A stretch of DNA of 64,000 nucleotides from Bacteroidota bacterium (GTDB lineage: Bacteria; Bacteroidota; Bacteroidia; Bacteroidales; VadinHA17): NCBI GenBank assembly GCA_029552825.1, contig JAKPDL010000227.1, positions 124,001 to 188,000 of the forward strand, written 5' to 3'. Positions 52,240 to 61,453 of the stretch are shown here, piece by piece; position 1 is the first letter of the stretch, and each line of letters starts with the position of its first letter. A model generated the notes under the pieces. It made no database searches. It saw only the letters and a list, made by a program, of their open reading frames with translations, and had not been told where the DNA came from. The position numbers were made by a program, and so were the translations under genes.

Positions 52240-53370
52240 ATGAAAAAGTTAAAAACATATCTGATTTCACTTATTACAGTTTGGGTATCAACAACGATTA
52301 CCGCGCAAAACCCCGACTGGCCATTATTTAGAGGCAATCCCGGCCTTACCGGGAAAACAGAATGGACTTTACCCGCCAATCCTGAAGTATTGTGGAGTTT
52401 CAATTCAGGAGATAGAACAAAATCTTCTCCGGTAATCAGTAATGGCGTTATTTATTTCGGAACCGATAAAGGTTCTCTTGTAGCAGTTGAAAGCAATGGC
52501 AAGCTTAAATGGAAACTTGGAGCCGGTAGCCCTATCGAAGCTCCGCCTCTTATTTCAGATAACAAAGTTATTTACAGTACTGTTGACGGAACATTGAGAG
52601 CTGCTGACAAAGAAACCGGGAAAATTTTATGGTCGTATAAAACCGGAAATCAAATCGCAGGTTCTGCAAATGTATGGAAATCAGGAAACAAATCATATAT
52701 TCTGGTTGGTAGTTACGATTATTACCTTCACTGCCTCGATTCAGAGTCAGGAAAACTTGTATGGAAAGTTGAGACAGAAAATTATGTGAACGGTGCACCG
52801 GCAGTTGCCGCCAATAAAATAATTTTTGGCGGATGTGACGGAATTTTAAGGATTCTCGATCCTCTGACAGGTAAACAGTTGCATGCTGTTGAAATTGGTA
52901 TTTATATGGCATCTTCTCCGGCTATTATGCCTCCTTATGCGTATATTGGTGATTATGATGGCTATCTGAATAAGGTGGATATTGAGAGAGGAAAGTTGTT
53001 ATGGAGTAAACCTGTTGGAGATGATAGGGGGTCCATTATGTCAGTTCCTGCTACTTTAGAAAATTATATAATAATTGGTAGTGGCGACAACTCAGTATAT
53101 TGTATCGGTATGGCCGATGGAAATATCAGGTGGAAATATATGACAAACGGACAGGTTAACGGATCTGCTGTAGTTTCTGGCAATGATATACTTATAGGAA
53201 GTTCAGATGGTTATATTTATATTTTTGATCTGATAAAAGGAACCAAAAATTGGAGTTTTAACTGCGGGGCACCGATATCATCAACTCCAGCAGTTACGAA
53301 AGACAGGTTTTATATATTGACCGAAGATGGAAGACTTATTGCTTTTGGAAAAAAAACCAATAAACAATGA
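52240..53370 (+). CDS. secreted PQQ-like (BamB-type) beta-propeller protein
   Basis: A 376-residue protein from ATG 52240 with signal peptide (KLKTYLISLITVWVSTTITAQ); a GTG nine bases earlier would add three residues. It is made of regular repeats such as NGKLKWKLGAGSPI, TGKILWSYKTGNQI, SGKLVWKVETENYV and RGKLLWSKPVGD, about seven or eight blades. It overlaps the glycosyltransferase start by 4 bp, so the two are translationally coupled, an unusual pairing of a secreted propeller with a cytoplasmic enzyme. Confidence 0.82.
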   Translation: MKKLKTYLISLITVWVSTTITAQNPDWPLFRGNPGLTGKTEWTLPANPEVLWSFNSGDRTKSSPVISNGVIYFGTDKGSLVAVESNGKLKWKLGAGSPIEAPPLISDNKVIYSTVDGTLRAADKETGKILWSYKTGNQIAGSANVWKSGNKSYILVGSYDYYLHCLDSESGKLVWKVETENYVNGAPAVAANKIIFGGCDGILRILDPLTGKQLHAVEIGIYMASSPAIMPPYAYIGDYDGYLNKVDIERGKLLWSKPVGDDRGSIMSVPATLENYIIIGSGDNSVYCIGMADGNIRWKYMTNGQVNGSAVVSGNDILIGSSDGYIYIFDLIKGTKNWSFNCGAPISSTPAVTKDRFYILTEDGRLIAFGKKTNKQ

Positions 53371-54662
53371 AAATCGCTTTTCTGGTTACAGGCTCTGGTG
53401 GCTCGTTTTATTGCAGTAATTGCTACCGCGACATGCTGTATTACAATGCAATAAAAAAGTACAGTAATTCAGAAGCTGTGTTAATTCCCCTCTACCTCCC
53501 TCCCGAAAAGGAATATGCCAGAGCTGGATTTGAAGAAGAGGTCTATTTTGGAGCAGTTTCATTATATATGAGAGAGAAGCTGCCTTCACTGCCTTCATTC
53601 CTTGAGAAAATACTGGATTCAAAGCCACTGCTGAAGATTGCAGCAAAAAGTTCAGGTTCAGTAAGAACAGCAGGTCATGAAGAACTGACACTGCATATGA
53701 TTGACGGCACCTACGAAAGGCATAAAAAGGAACTTGAACGATTGGTAAATCACCTGCGGGAAGATATAAGACCTGATATCGTACATCTTTCAAATGCGCT
53801 GGTAATCGGATTAGCCAGACAGATTAAAAAATATCTTGATATCAAAATAGTATGCTCCCTGCAGAATGAAGATGACTGGATAAATGAAATGGCAGAACCT
53901 TACCAGTCGCAGGCGTGGAAAATGATAGCAGAAGAATCATCTTTCGTTGATGCTTTCATTACTCCGAGCCTCTATTTCAAGGATTTTTTCATTTCCAAAA
54001 CAGGTATTAACTCTGAAAAAATAAAAGTTATAAGAACTGGTATTGAAAGCAGTGATTATCTTGTTCCGGAAGTTAAAAAAGAATCTCCAGCAATAGGCTA
54101 TCTGTCAAGAGTGAATTATAACAATGGGTTTGATAAACTAGTAGATGCCTTTATTAAAATTAAATCTGAAACTGAGTTAAAACCATTAAAGATGTTTGTA
54201 TGTGGTGGCTTTACTGGCGACGACAGGCCTTTCCTTAAAGAACAGCTCAATAAGCTGCATAAATACGGATTTCATGATTCAGTTAAAATTTGCAGTGATT
54301 TCCATGGGGAAGCAAAAGCAGAATTCCTCAAATCAGTAGATCTGATAAGTGTCCCTGTTCGCAAACCTGATGCATTCGGTCTTTATGTGATAGAAGCAAA
54401 TGCAGCAGGTGTACCGGTAGTTCTTCCATGGTCGGGAGCTTTTCCGGAGATAATTGAAATTACAGGTGGCGGAGTACTCTACAAACCCGATACAGTTGAT
54501 GAACTTACCGAAAATATCATTTATATGCTCAGGAATAAAAATATCATGGAGGAATACGGCAAAACTGGCATGTATAATGTGGGTAACAAACTGACTATGG
54601 AAAAGATGACAGAAGACATGGTTAATGTGTACAGTTCCCTTATTAACAAGTCAACCAAATAA
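53367..54662 (+). CDS. GT-B fold glycosyltransferase (GT4-like)
   Basis: A 431-residue soluble protein. The N-terminal domain begins MKIAFLVTGSGGSFYCSNCY and the C-terminal domain carries AIGYLSRVNYNNGFDKLVDAF and KPDAFGLYVIEANAAGVPVV, the nucleotide-sugar binding region of GT4 enzymes, followed by PEIIEITGGG. Donor and acceptor are unknown. It overlaps the upstream propeller gene by 4 bp and the ABC ATPase gene follows after 7 bp. It may modify a lipid or protein handled by this cluster. Confidence 0.85.
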   Translation: MKIAFLVTGSGGSFYCSNCYRDMLYYNAIKKYSNSEAVLIPLYLPPEKEYARAGFEEEVYFGAVSLYMREKLPSLPSFLEKILDSKPLLKIAAKSSGSVRTAGHEELTLHMIDGTYERHKKELERLVNHLREDIRPDIVHLSNALVIGLARQIKKYLDIKIVCSLQNEDDWINEMAEPYQSQAWKMIAEESSFVDAFITPSLYFKDFFISKTGINSEKIKVIRTGIESSDYLVPEVKKESPAIGYLSRVNYNNGFDKLVDAFIKIKSETELKPLKMFVCGGFTGDDRPFLKEQLNKLHKYGFHDSVKICSDFHGEAKAEFLKSVDLISVPVRKPDAFGLYVIEANAAGVPVVLPWSGAFPEIIEITGGGVLYKPDTVDELTENIIYMLRNKNIMEEYGKTGMYNVGNKLTMEKMTEDMVNVYSSLINKSTK

Positions 54663-54669
54663 TATAGTG

Positions 54670-55338
54670 ATGTTAAGAGTACTGGAACTCAGGAAATCTT
54701 ATCCTCAAAGAGGTATTGTACTCAATGGTCTCAGCCTTGAATTGAAAGAAAGTGAAACAATAGCCGTCACAGGTCCATCCGGTTCTGGCAAGACAACGTT
54801 ACTTAATCTTGTCGGTCTGCTAGATAGACCTGATTCAGGAGAAATTTTATTCAGAGAAAAGCTCGTTAACAATTATACAGTTGATGAGGCTGCAGATTAC
54901 CGTAACAGGCAGATTGGATTCATTTTTCAGGACCACCTGCTTCTTCCCTATCTCACCGTAATGGAAAACATACTTCTTCCTCTGTCAGCAAGACAATTAG
55001 AGGATGATGAATATCGTGTAAAAGTCGGATATGCCAGGGAACTTATGGAGCGTACCGGAATAATGAACCTATCCTCCAAATATCCCTGGCAGGTTTCAGG
55101 AGGTGAAGCACAGCGTGCGGCTCTTGTCAGGGCTCTGATTAATAAACCTTCTCTTCTGCTGGCAGATGAACCCACCGGTTCCCTTGATGCTGCAAATGCA
55201 GAAATTCTGGGCAATCTGCTGAAGGAAATTAGTTCGCAATACGGAACTGCTGTAATACTGGCGACTCATTCAATGACACTGGCAAAGAAAATGTCGATTA
55301 TTTACAAAATAGAGAATGGAAAACTTGTAAAAATCTGA
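54670..55338 (+). CDS. ABC transporter ATP-binding protein (LolD/MacB-like)
   Basis: A 222-residue ATPase with Walker A GPSGSGKTT, Q-loop IFQDHLLLPYLT, signature VSGGEAQRAALVRAL, Walker B LLADEPTGSLD and switch His in ATHSM. The short LolD/MacB/YbbA type pairs with FtsX-like permeases, and one follows 16 bp downstream. The frame opens 15 codons earlier at a GTG inside the glycosyltransferase gene; the ATG at 54670 gives the normal family start. Confidence 0.93.
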   Translation: MLRVLELRKSYPQRGIVLNGLSLELKESETIAVTGPSGSGKTTLLNLVGLLDRPDSGEILFREKLVNNYTVDEAADYRNRQIGFIFQDHLLLPYLTVMENILLPLSARQLEDDEYRVKVGYARELMERTGIMNLSSKYPWQVSGGEAQRAALVRALINKPSLLLADEPTGSLDAANAEILGNLLKEISSQYGTAVILATHSMTLAKKMSIIYKIENGKLVKI

Positions 55339-55354
55339 ATTTGTTTAACATAAG

Positions 55355-58300
55355 ATGAAACTAAGCAGCAGAAAACTTGTTCTGAAATCTTTAATTCATT
55401 ACAGAAAATCTGCATTTAACCAGGCAGTGATAATAATGGTTCTGACTGCTGTTTTTACAGGTTCACTGCTTACAGGTTATTCCGTTCGTCAAAGCCTGAG
55501 AGATTCAGCTGGAAAACGCCTTGGAAATACCGGTTTGCTTATCAGTTCGGGTTTAAGATATTTCAGACCGGAACTCGACAGTAAGCTCACTGCCGTCACC
55601 GGAATTAAAACAGCTTCAGTGCTCGAAACTGAAGGATCTGTAGAAAAATTCGGAAATGGAAACAGAATTGAAAACATTAAAATATATGGCATCAGGCATA
55701 CTTTTTTCACATTAAATAATGTGCAGGGTAAGTTCATTGACAATGTTGATGCAGCAATAAATGAACATCTCGCAAGGAGATTGAATCTTTCTATTGGGGA
55801 TGAAATAATTGTTACCCACCGTCAGATTTCAGACCTGCCTTCTTCATCGCCCTTCGCTCCATCGGCAGGTAATATTGCCTCACATGTTTTTAAAATCAAA
55901 TATATTTTTACCGAAGAAGAAGCAGGGAATTTTTCACTCGAGATAAAACAGACATCTCCTGATAACATTTTTGTCAATATTTCAGAACTAAGCAGGAACG
56001 GGAAAGCTAACCGGATTCTTATAGAAAAAGACAATTCATTTTCAACTGACGAGATCTTTGAAAAGCTGAAAAGTATTCTTGTGCCGGCCGATCTGGGTTT
56101 GAAAGTGAGACATAGTGAAAGAACAGGATTTAATGAAATATTGACAGGCAGAATCTTTTTCGACAGCACACTTGTTAAAGAAATAAAAAGTATAATTCCT
56201 GGTGCGTCACCTGTGATAACCTATCTGGTTAACAGCACCGAAAAAGAAGGCAGACTCAATCCTTATTCCTTTGCCTCTGCCGTTGAACATTCGTTATATC
56301 CAGAAGTCCCGGAAGGCAATAAAATTCTTATTAATGAATGGCTCGCCAGTGATATTGGTGCGAAAAAAGGTGATACCCTGTCATTAACATGGTATGATCC
56401 TGACAGGATTTCAGATTTTGAAGAAAACCAGGGCAAGTTTATTGTGCATGATATTGTGAAAATAGCGGGAAAATGGAATGACCCGGAGTTAATGCCTGAA
56501 TTTCCCGGTATCTCAGGACGGCAATCATGCAGCAGATGGGATGCTGGTATGCCGTTAAAAACAGAGCTTATCAGAAAGAAAGATGAGGAATACTGGAATA
56601 TTTATAAAGGCACTCCCAAAATATTTTTAAATTATGAAACCGGGAAAAAGATATGGGCAAGTAATTTTGGTTCTGCAACTGCCATCAGGGTGCCACCGGA
56701 TATAAGCAGGGATGAAATCTTAAATGCACTCACAGGTTCAATTGAACCTGTTAAATGTGGTTTCGCTATACGGAATATCCGGAATGATATGATAAATGCT
56801 GCCAACCAGAGCGTTGATTTCAGCGGATTGTTTATCGGACTTGGATTTTTTATAATTGCTTCCTGCTTTATTCTTCTGATAATGGCAGTCAACTCTTTCC
56901 TTGACTCACGCCGAAGCCAGATATTTTCATTCTTTGCACTGGGTTTCAGCAACAGGAAAATCAAAAAGCTGCTTTTAGCTGAAAACCTGATTATTTCTGT
57001 TGCAGGATGTCTGGCAGGAGTCTTTGCCGGAATATTTTTTAACGAAATTGTAGTAAGAGCTCTTAACGGAGTATGGAGAGGAGCTGTGCAAACCGACACA
57101 ATTAAAGCAGTAACAGGATTAGTTCCTTCATTTGCAGGCTTTTTAGCAGCTTTCCTCACGTCAATCACACTTCAGTTTATCAGGGTTAGAAAATTTCTTA
57201 AGGAGATGCAGATGGGAGAAAGCAGGGAATTCAAAGTAATTAACGTCAAACCAGAATTAATCAGGATAATCTCCACTCTTTTTATTACAGCAGGAATTAT
57301 CCTTCTGCTGGCTGATTATGCAATTCTTAAGGAACCTTTATTGTCAGTATCGTACAGCGCAGGCGGATTATTATTTGCAGGTCTGATTTTATTGTGGTTT
57401 TTTCTCATCATCAGGAAAGAAGCTCCTTTGCATAAAACGGTGAATTCAGAACTTGCTGTTTCCAGGAGTTATTACTCCTTTTACCCTGCAAGGGCTGTAA
57501 TGCCTGTCCTCCTGATATCAGCAGGTCTTTTTGCTGTTATAATAACTGGAGTCAACAGGTTGAAGGTAAATGAAAGCAGCCTTTCGCAGCGTGGAGGAAC
57601 CGGTGGTTTTCTTTTATGGGCAGAAACAACTGTACCGGTGAAAGAAAACCTTAATACAAAAGAAGGCAAAAAGGCCCATGGGCTCAGCTATTTTCCTGCA
57701 GAAACAATTTTTTTCCTTCAAGCAAAAAGACTGCAGGGTGATGACGCCAGCTGTCTTAATCTTCATCACGTTACCAGTCCCCCGCTTCTTGGAATAGACC
57801 CATCAACACTTCGCGAACGAAAAGCATTTAGTTTTTCAACCCTGCTGAAGGAAGCTAACCCTTCCGACCCATGGGAAATGCTTAATAGAACCCCCGGAGA
57901 AAATATAATATATGGTTATGCCGACCAGACAGTACTCCAGTGGGGCTTAAAAATGCGTGTAGGTGATACACTTATTTATAATGCTGAAAATGGTGAAAAA
58001 CTTTATATAATTATTGCCGGAGGTTTAAAATCGTCTGTATTTCAAGGTTATGTAATCACAGGTGAAGAATTTTTCAGCAGATTCTTTCCTTCTGTGTCAG
58101 GATATTCAGTTTTTCTTGCAGGCGGAAACCCGGAACTTACTGGAGATTACAGAAAAATTTTAAGTGCCAGGTTTAACAGTTATGGAATCAATATCATGAG
58201 CACCAGAGAACGTCTCGAAAAATTTTTCGAGGTAACCAATACATATCTTTCAGTATTTATGGTACTTGGAGGATTGGGAATGATTCTCGGTGTTATCGGG

Positions 58301-58618
58301 CTTGCATTTGTACTCAGGCAGAACTACAACTTCCGGAGGAGGGAATTTGCACTTATGCTGGCTACTGGTTTTATGGTTAAAAAGATTAGAAAAATTCTTC
58401 TTAAAGAACAAATTATAATACTGGTAGCTGGTGTAATAACAGGAACTCTTTCAGCACTTACAGCTACATTGCCTTCGGTAGAAAAAAGTACCGACATCCC
58501 TCTGGTGTCGATCCTTACTATTATAATGGCAATAATTATTACCGGGATGACTGCCCTGCTTTTTGCAATCCGTAGTATTGACAAAGATTATCTGATATCT
58601 GCTTTAAGAAAAGAATAA
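55355..58618 (+). CDS. large FtsX-domain ABC permease
   Basis: A 1087-residue inner-membrane permease. An N-terminal TM (about 22-42) is followed by a large periplasmic domain, then a multi-helix FtsX block (about 485-605), further helices (about 630-690), a second periplasmic domain, and a C-terminal FtsX block ending near residue 1085. This double layout resembles YbbP-type permeases, which work on lipids or secreted factors rather than solute uptake. Partner ATPase just upstream. Cargo unknown. Confidence 0.87.
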   Translation: MKLSSRKLVLKSLIHYRKSAFNQAVIIMVLTAVFTGSLLTGYSVRQSLRDSAGKRLGNTGLLISSGLRYFRPELDSKLTAVTGIKTASVLETEGSVEKFGNGNRIENIKIYGIRHTFFTLNNVQGKFIDNVDAAINEHLARRLNLSIGDEIIVTHRQISDLPSSSPFAPSAGNIASHVFKIKYIFTEEEAGNFSLEIKQTSPDNIFVNISELSRNGKANRILIEKDNSFSTDEIFEKLKSILVPADLGLKVRHSERTGFNEILTGRIFFDSTLVKEIKSIIPGASPVITYLVNSTEKEGRLNPYSFASAVEHSLYPEVPEGNKILINEWLASDIGAKKGDTLSLTWYDPDRISDFEENQGKFIVHDIVKIAGKWNDPELMPEFPGISGRQSCSRWDAGMPLKTELIRKKDEEYWNIYKGTPKIFLNYETGKKIWASNFGSATAIRVPPDISRDEILNALTGSIEPVKCGFAIRNIRNDMINAANQSVDFSGLFIGLGFFIIASCFILLIMAVNSFLDSRRSQIFSFFALGFSNRKIKKLLLAENLIISVAGCLAGVFAGIFFNEIVVRALNGVWRGAVQTDTIKAVTGLVPSFAGFLAAFLTSITLQFIRVRKFLKEMQMGESREFKVINVKPELIRIISTLFITAGIILLLADYAILKEPLLSVSYSAGGLLFAGLILLWFFLIIRKEAPLHKTVNSELAVSRSYYSFYPARAVMPVLLISAGLFAVIITGVNRLKVNESSLSQRGGTGGFLLWAETTVPVKENLNTKEGKKAHGLSYFPAETIFFLQAKRLQGDDASCLNLHHVTSPPLLGIDPSTLRERKAFSFSTLLKEANPSDPWEMLNRTPGENIIYGYADQTVLQWGLKMRVGDTLIYNAENGEKLYIIIAGGLKSSVFQGYVITGEEFFSRFFPSVSGYSVFLAGGNPELTGDYRKILSARFNSYGINIMSTRERLEKFFEVTNTYLSVFMVLGGLGMILGVIGLAFVLRQNYNFRRREFALMLATGFMVKKIRKILLKEQIIILVAGVITGTLSALTATLPSVEKSTDIPLVSILTIIMAIIITGMTALLFAIRSIDKDYLISALRKE

Positions 58619-58635
58619 ATTAATTCTTTCTGTAA

Positions 58636-59985
58636 TCATTTTTTGCCGACACAATACAGGTATTTTTGTGTCCTGAAAAAAATCATCCCGTCGGTTATTG
58701 CTGGTGCTGACATACAAACTTCACCTGAAGGTATTTCTGCAATTAGTTCGTATTTGTTGCCATCACGGAGAATATAAATTGTACCTTCTTCATCAACTGC
58801 ATATATTTTTCCGTCTGATGCCACTGGCGAAGCTGAAAAGCTTTTTGCATCCCCGAGTTTACCTGAGAAGATTTCTTCTCCGGTTAAAGGATCATAACAA
58901 TTAATGGTACCATTCCAGTTAAGATTATAAAGGTGGTTTCTGTATAAAAGAAGTGTCTGCAGGTAAGATCCACCACGAGGTCGGCTCCATAAAACGTAAT
59001 CATTTGATGTTTCTCCTTCCTTAAGTGTGATATCACCTCTGGCACTTGCATTTACTGCCAGAATAGGTGAACTTTTACCATGCGCACTGTTAAAATAAAT
59101 AATATCTTTTCCAATCACCGGTGATGGTATCGGAATATCACCTCCACCTGACATGCGCCATACTTCTTTGCCTGTTTCAAGTTCGTAGGCACCACGGTGT
59201 TTATAACCGTTTACAACAACATATTTCCTGCCCTGGAAAGTATATATGTTAGGTGTGCACCATCCTGGGTATTCATCACGGTTTACCCTCCATAATTCTT
59301 TACCTGAAGCAGCATCCAGTACAGCCACGAATGAGTTTTCCAGAACATCACATTGGATAATTATCTTGCCCTCATATATAATTGGTGAACTTGCAAATTC
59401 CCATTGTGCTTCAGGCATGCTAAAGAAAACTGATTTCAGCACTCCGAAATCTTTTTTCCACAAAAGATTCCCATTAAAATCGTAGCAATATAGACCTTCT
59501 GAGCCAAAAAAAGCAACAACATGTTTTCCGTCAGTAGCAACTGAAGCGTTGGCATGAGTTGATTTAGGATGTCTTTTCATTGCCGGTACACCTCTGTGAG
59601 CCACTCTTTCCCAGATACGGTTACCATTGTTCTTATCGAAACATATAACAAGCCACTCATGTTCTGATACATCATCAACAGATGTTACATCTCCAAAAAT
59701 TCCAGTCCGGAATCCTTTATTATCAGACTTGCTTAATGCGGTAGTAACAAAAAGCCTGTTTCCCCATATTACAGGACTAGAAAGTCCAAGCCCCGGTATT
59801 TCTGTTTTCCATCTGATATTATTCATGGTTTTAAAATCAAACGTTTCGGGCAGGTTTGCATTATCAAGAACACCCGAAATATGGTAACCTCTGTACCATG
59901 GCCACTGACGTGCAGGATTTTCCTGAGATAATGTTGTAATATTCAGAATCAGTAATGTAAACAGGAGCAGGATATTTATTTTCAT
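58636..59985 (-). CDS. secreted PQQ-like beta-propeller protein
   Basis: A 449-residue protein with signal peptide (INILLLFTLLILNITTLSQ). It begins like the 44503 and 50464 products (QWPWYRGYHISGV) and carries blades such as NGNRIWERVAHRGVP, NGNLLWKKDFGV, SGKELWRVNRDEYP and TGKEVWRMSGGG. It converges on the permease gene (17 bp) and lies 82 bp downstream of the kinase gene, so it may be read from the rhamnose operon or its own promoter. Function unknown. Confidence 0.82.
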   Translation of the reverse strand: MKINILLLFTLLILNITTLSQENPARQWPWYRGYHISGVLDNANLPETFDFKTMNNIRWKTEIPGLGLSSPVIWGNRLFVTTALSKSDNKGFRTGIFGDVTSVDDVSEHEWLVICFDKNNGNRIWERVAHRGVPAMKRHPKSTHANASVATDGKHVVAFFGSEGLYCYDFNGNLLWKKDFGVLKSVFFSMPEAQWEFASSPIIYEGKIIIQCDVLENSFVAVLDAASGKELWRVNRDEYPGWCTPNIYTFQGRKYVVVNGYKHRGAYELETGKEVWRMSGGGDIPIPSPVIGKDIIYFNSAHGKSSPILAVNASARGDITLKEGETSNDYVLWSRPRGGSYLQTLLLYRNHLYNLNWNGTINCYDPLTGEEIFSGKLGDAKSFSASPVASDGKIYAVDEEGTIYILRDGNKYELIAEIPSGEVCMSAPAITDGMIFFRTQKYLYCVGKK

Positions 59986-60067
59986 TTTAGCAATAATTTA
60001 ATATAGCACATGTATCGAAACAAACACAATTCTCCAGGATTGTGTTATTGGTATTAAATAGTTCGTT

Positions 60068-61435
60068 TCACAAAGTAATCTCTGTGAGTCCCAGATCCGG
60101 TTTAAACTCCTTATCTGGCATCAGGGCTCTGAGTGTAACCATTGCTGTTCCCAGAGATGTGGCATTGCTTATTTCAGACGTGTATACCCTTTTATCGGGA
60201 AATGAACTTGCAACAAGTTTCAGAAAGAGCGGGTTTTTCGAAAATCCACCTGTAATGAAAATGTTTTCAGTTTTATCATCCTCCCCTGCTGCCCTGTTTA
60301 TAGCTTCTACAGTAAGGTCAGAAAGCTCAATCATCAACTGGTGATAAGCCTCAATAAAATTGTCGAACAAGAAAAGTTCCGGTTCATCCCGCAGTGCGCC
60401 AGGTTTGCTTCCAGGAATTGTAAAAATCTTCTCATCCATGAATTTCCCCATCATCCTGTTAAGCAGTTTGACATCAGGTTTTACCAGACGAAAAGAATTC
60501 TCGTTTATCTTAAAATACTGGCTGATTTTCCCCACTGCTTCATCATGCATATGTCCGAGGAAAAGTCTGGAAGATTTTACCGGTTCCCTGTTGATACTCA
60601 TGTAGCAGAGACAATCCTGGTTAAGCTCTTCCGTTGTAAGTGGTTCATGATTGAACGGATTCATGCTGATACACCAGGTGCCTGTTGAAACCAGTATAAA
60701 GTTGCCTGTGTCAGGGCTGAAATATGGTGCAAGTGATGCCGAACTATCATGTAAACCCGTCCCAACCATTACCCTCTTACCCGAAATATTTGCTTCCTTA
60801 AGCTTAAAAACCGAAACAGGTTCGGGAAGTCGCAGGTTCTCATCATGCACCCACGGATGATATTTCATATTGTCAAAATCCCACAGTGCAGTATGGCAAC
60901 CCAGTGATGTATGTTCAGAAACTACCTGCCCCGACAGCATAAATGAGAAGTACTGCGGAAAATGCAGGATGTACCTTACTTTTGAGAATGTTTCAGGTTT
61001 TGTCTTTTTCAGCCATAGAATCTGAATTCCTGAATTGAGCATACCTAGTGCTGGAGAGGCGGTTCTGCGGCAAAATTCTTCTTTTCCTCCATACTTTCTG
61101 TATAGTTCTTCTGGTATTGATTCATCAACAGGTTTCAAATAGTTATAAATAGGTGTCAGACGCCTGCCATGGCTATCGATATAAGCAAGTGTTGCACCGT
61201 AAGTAGCAAAATTTACAGCCAGTAAATCATATTTTTCAGATTGAATAACTTCGCCGAGTGAATTTTTAACCCATTTTTCAATAAGTTCAATATCATCACA
61301 CTCAAATCCGTCATCATCAGTTGTGGCAACTAATTTTTCTTCAGTTTCCTTTAAAACATTAAGTTGTGTGTCAAAAAGAAGCAGTTTCTTATTGGTCTTA
61401 CCTATATCAAAAACGGCAATAACTTTTTCTTTCAT
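60068..61435 (-). CDS. rhaB: FGGY-family carbohydrate kinase, probable L-rhamnulokinase
   Basis: A 455-residue sugar kinase. It has the ATP-binding start AVFDIGKTNKKLLLFD, the substrate aspartate in GTGLHDSSASLAPY, and the late FGGY-type FITGGFSKNPLFLKL. Assignment to rhamnulose rests on context: the isomerase gene ends 18 bp upstream and mutarotase and permease genes precede it. It is shorter than E. coli RhaB (489 by memory) and diverged from it, so another deoxyketose is possible. No RhaD aldolase is in the window. Confidence 0.8.
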   Translation of the reverse strand: MKEKVIAVFDIGKTNKKLLLFDTQLNVLKETEEKLVATTDDDGFECDDIELIEKWVKNSLGEVIQSEKYDLLAVNFATYGATLAYIDSHGRRLTPIYNYLKPVDESIPEELYRKYGGKEEFCRRTASPALGMLNSGIQILWLKKTKPETFSKVRYILHFPQYFSFMLSGQVVSEHTSLGCHTALWDFDNMKYHPWVHDENLRLPEPVSVFKLKEANISGKRVMVGTGLHDSSASLAPYFSPDTGNFILVSTGTWCISMNPFNHEPLTTEELNQDCLCYMSINREPVKSSRLFLGHMHDEAVGKISQYFKINENSFRLVKPDVKLLNRMMGKFMDEKIFTIPGSKPGALRDEPELFLFDNFIEAYHQLMIELSDLTVEAINRAAGEDDKTENIFITGGFSKNPLFLKLVASSFPDKRVYTSEISNATSLGTAMVTLRALMPDKEFKPDLGLTEITL

Positions 61436-61453
61436 TCCCTGATTTTTTTAATC

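Noticed and set aside
44503-59985. Calling the propeller proteins PQQ-dependent alcohol dehydrogenases
   Set aside because: They have BamB/PQQ_2-like repeats only; no adjacent-cysteine disulfide or W-motif set of true quinoprotein dehydrogenases could be recognised, and no PQQ biosynthesis gene is in the window.
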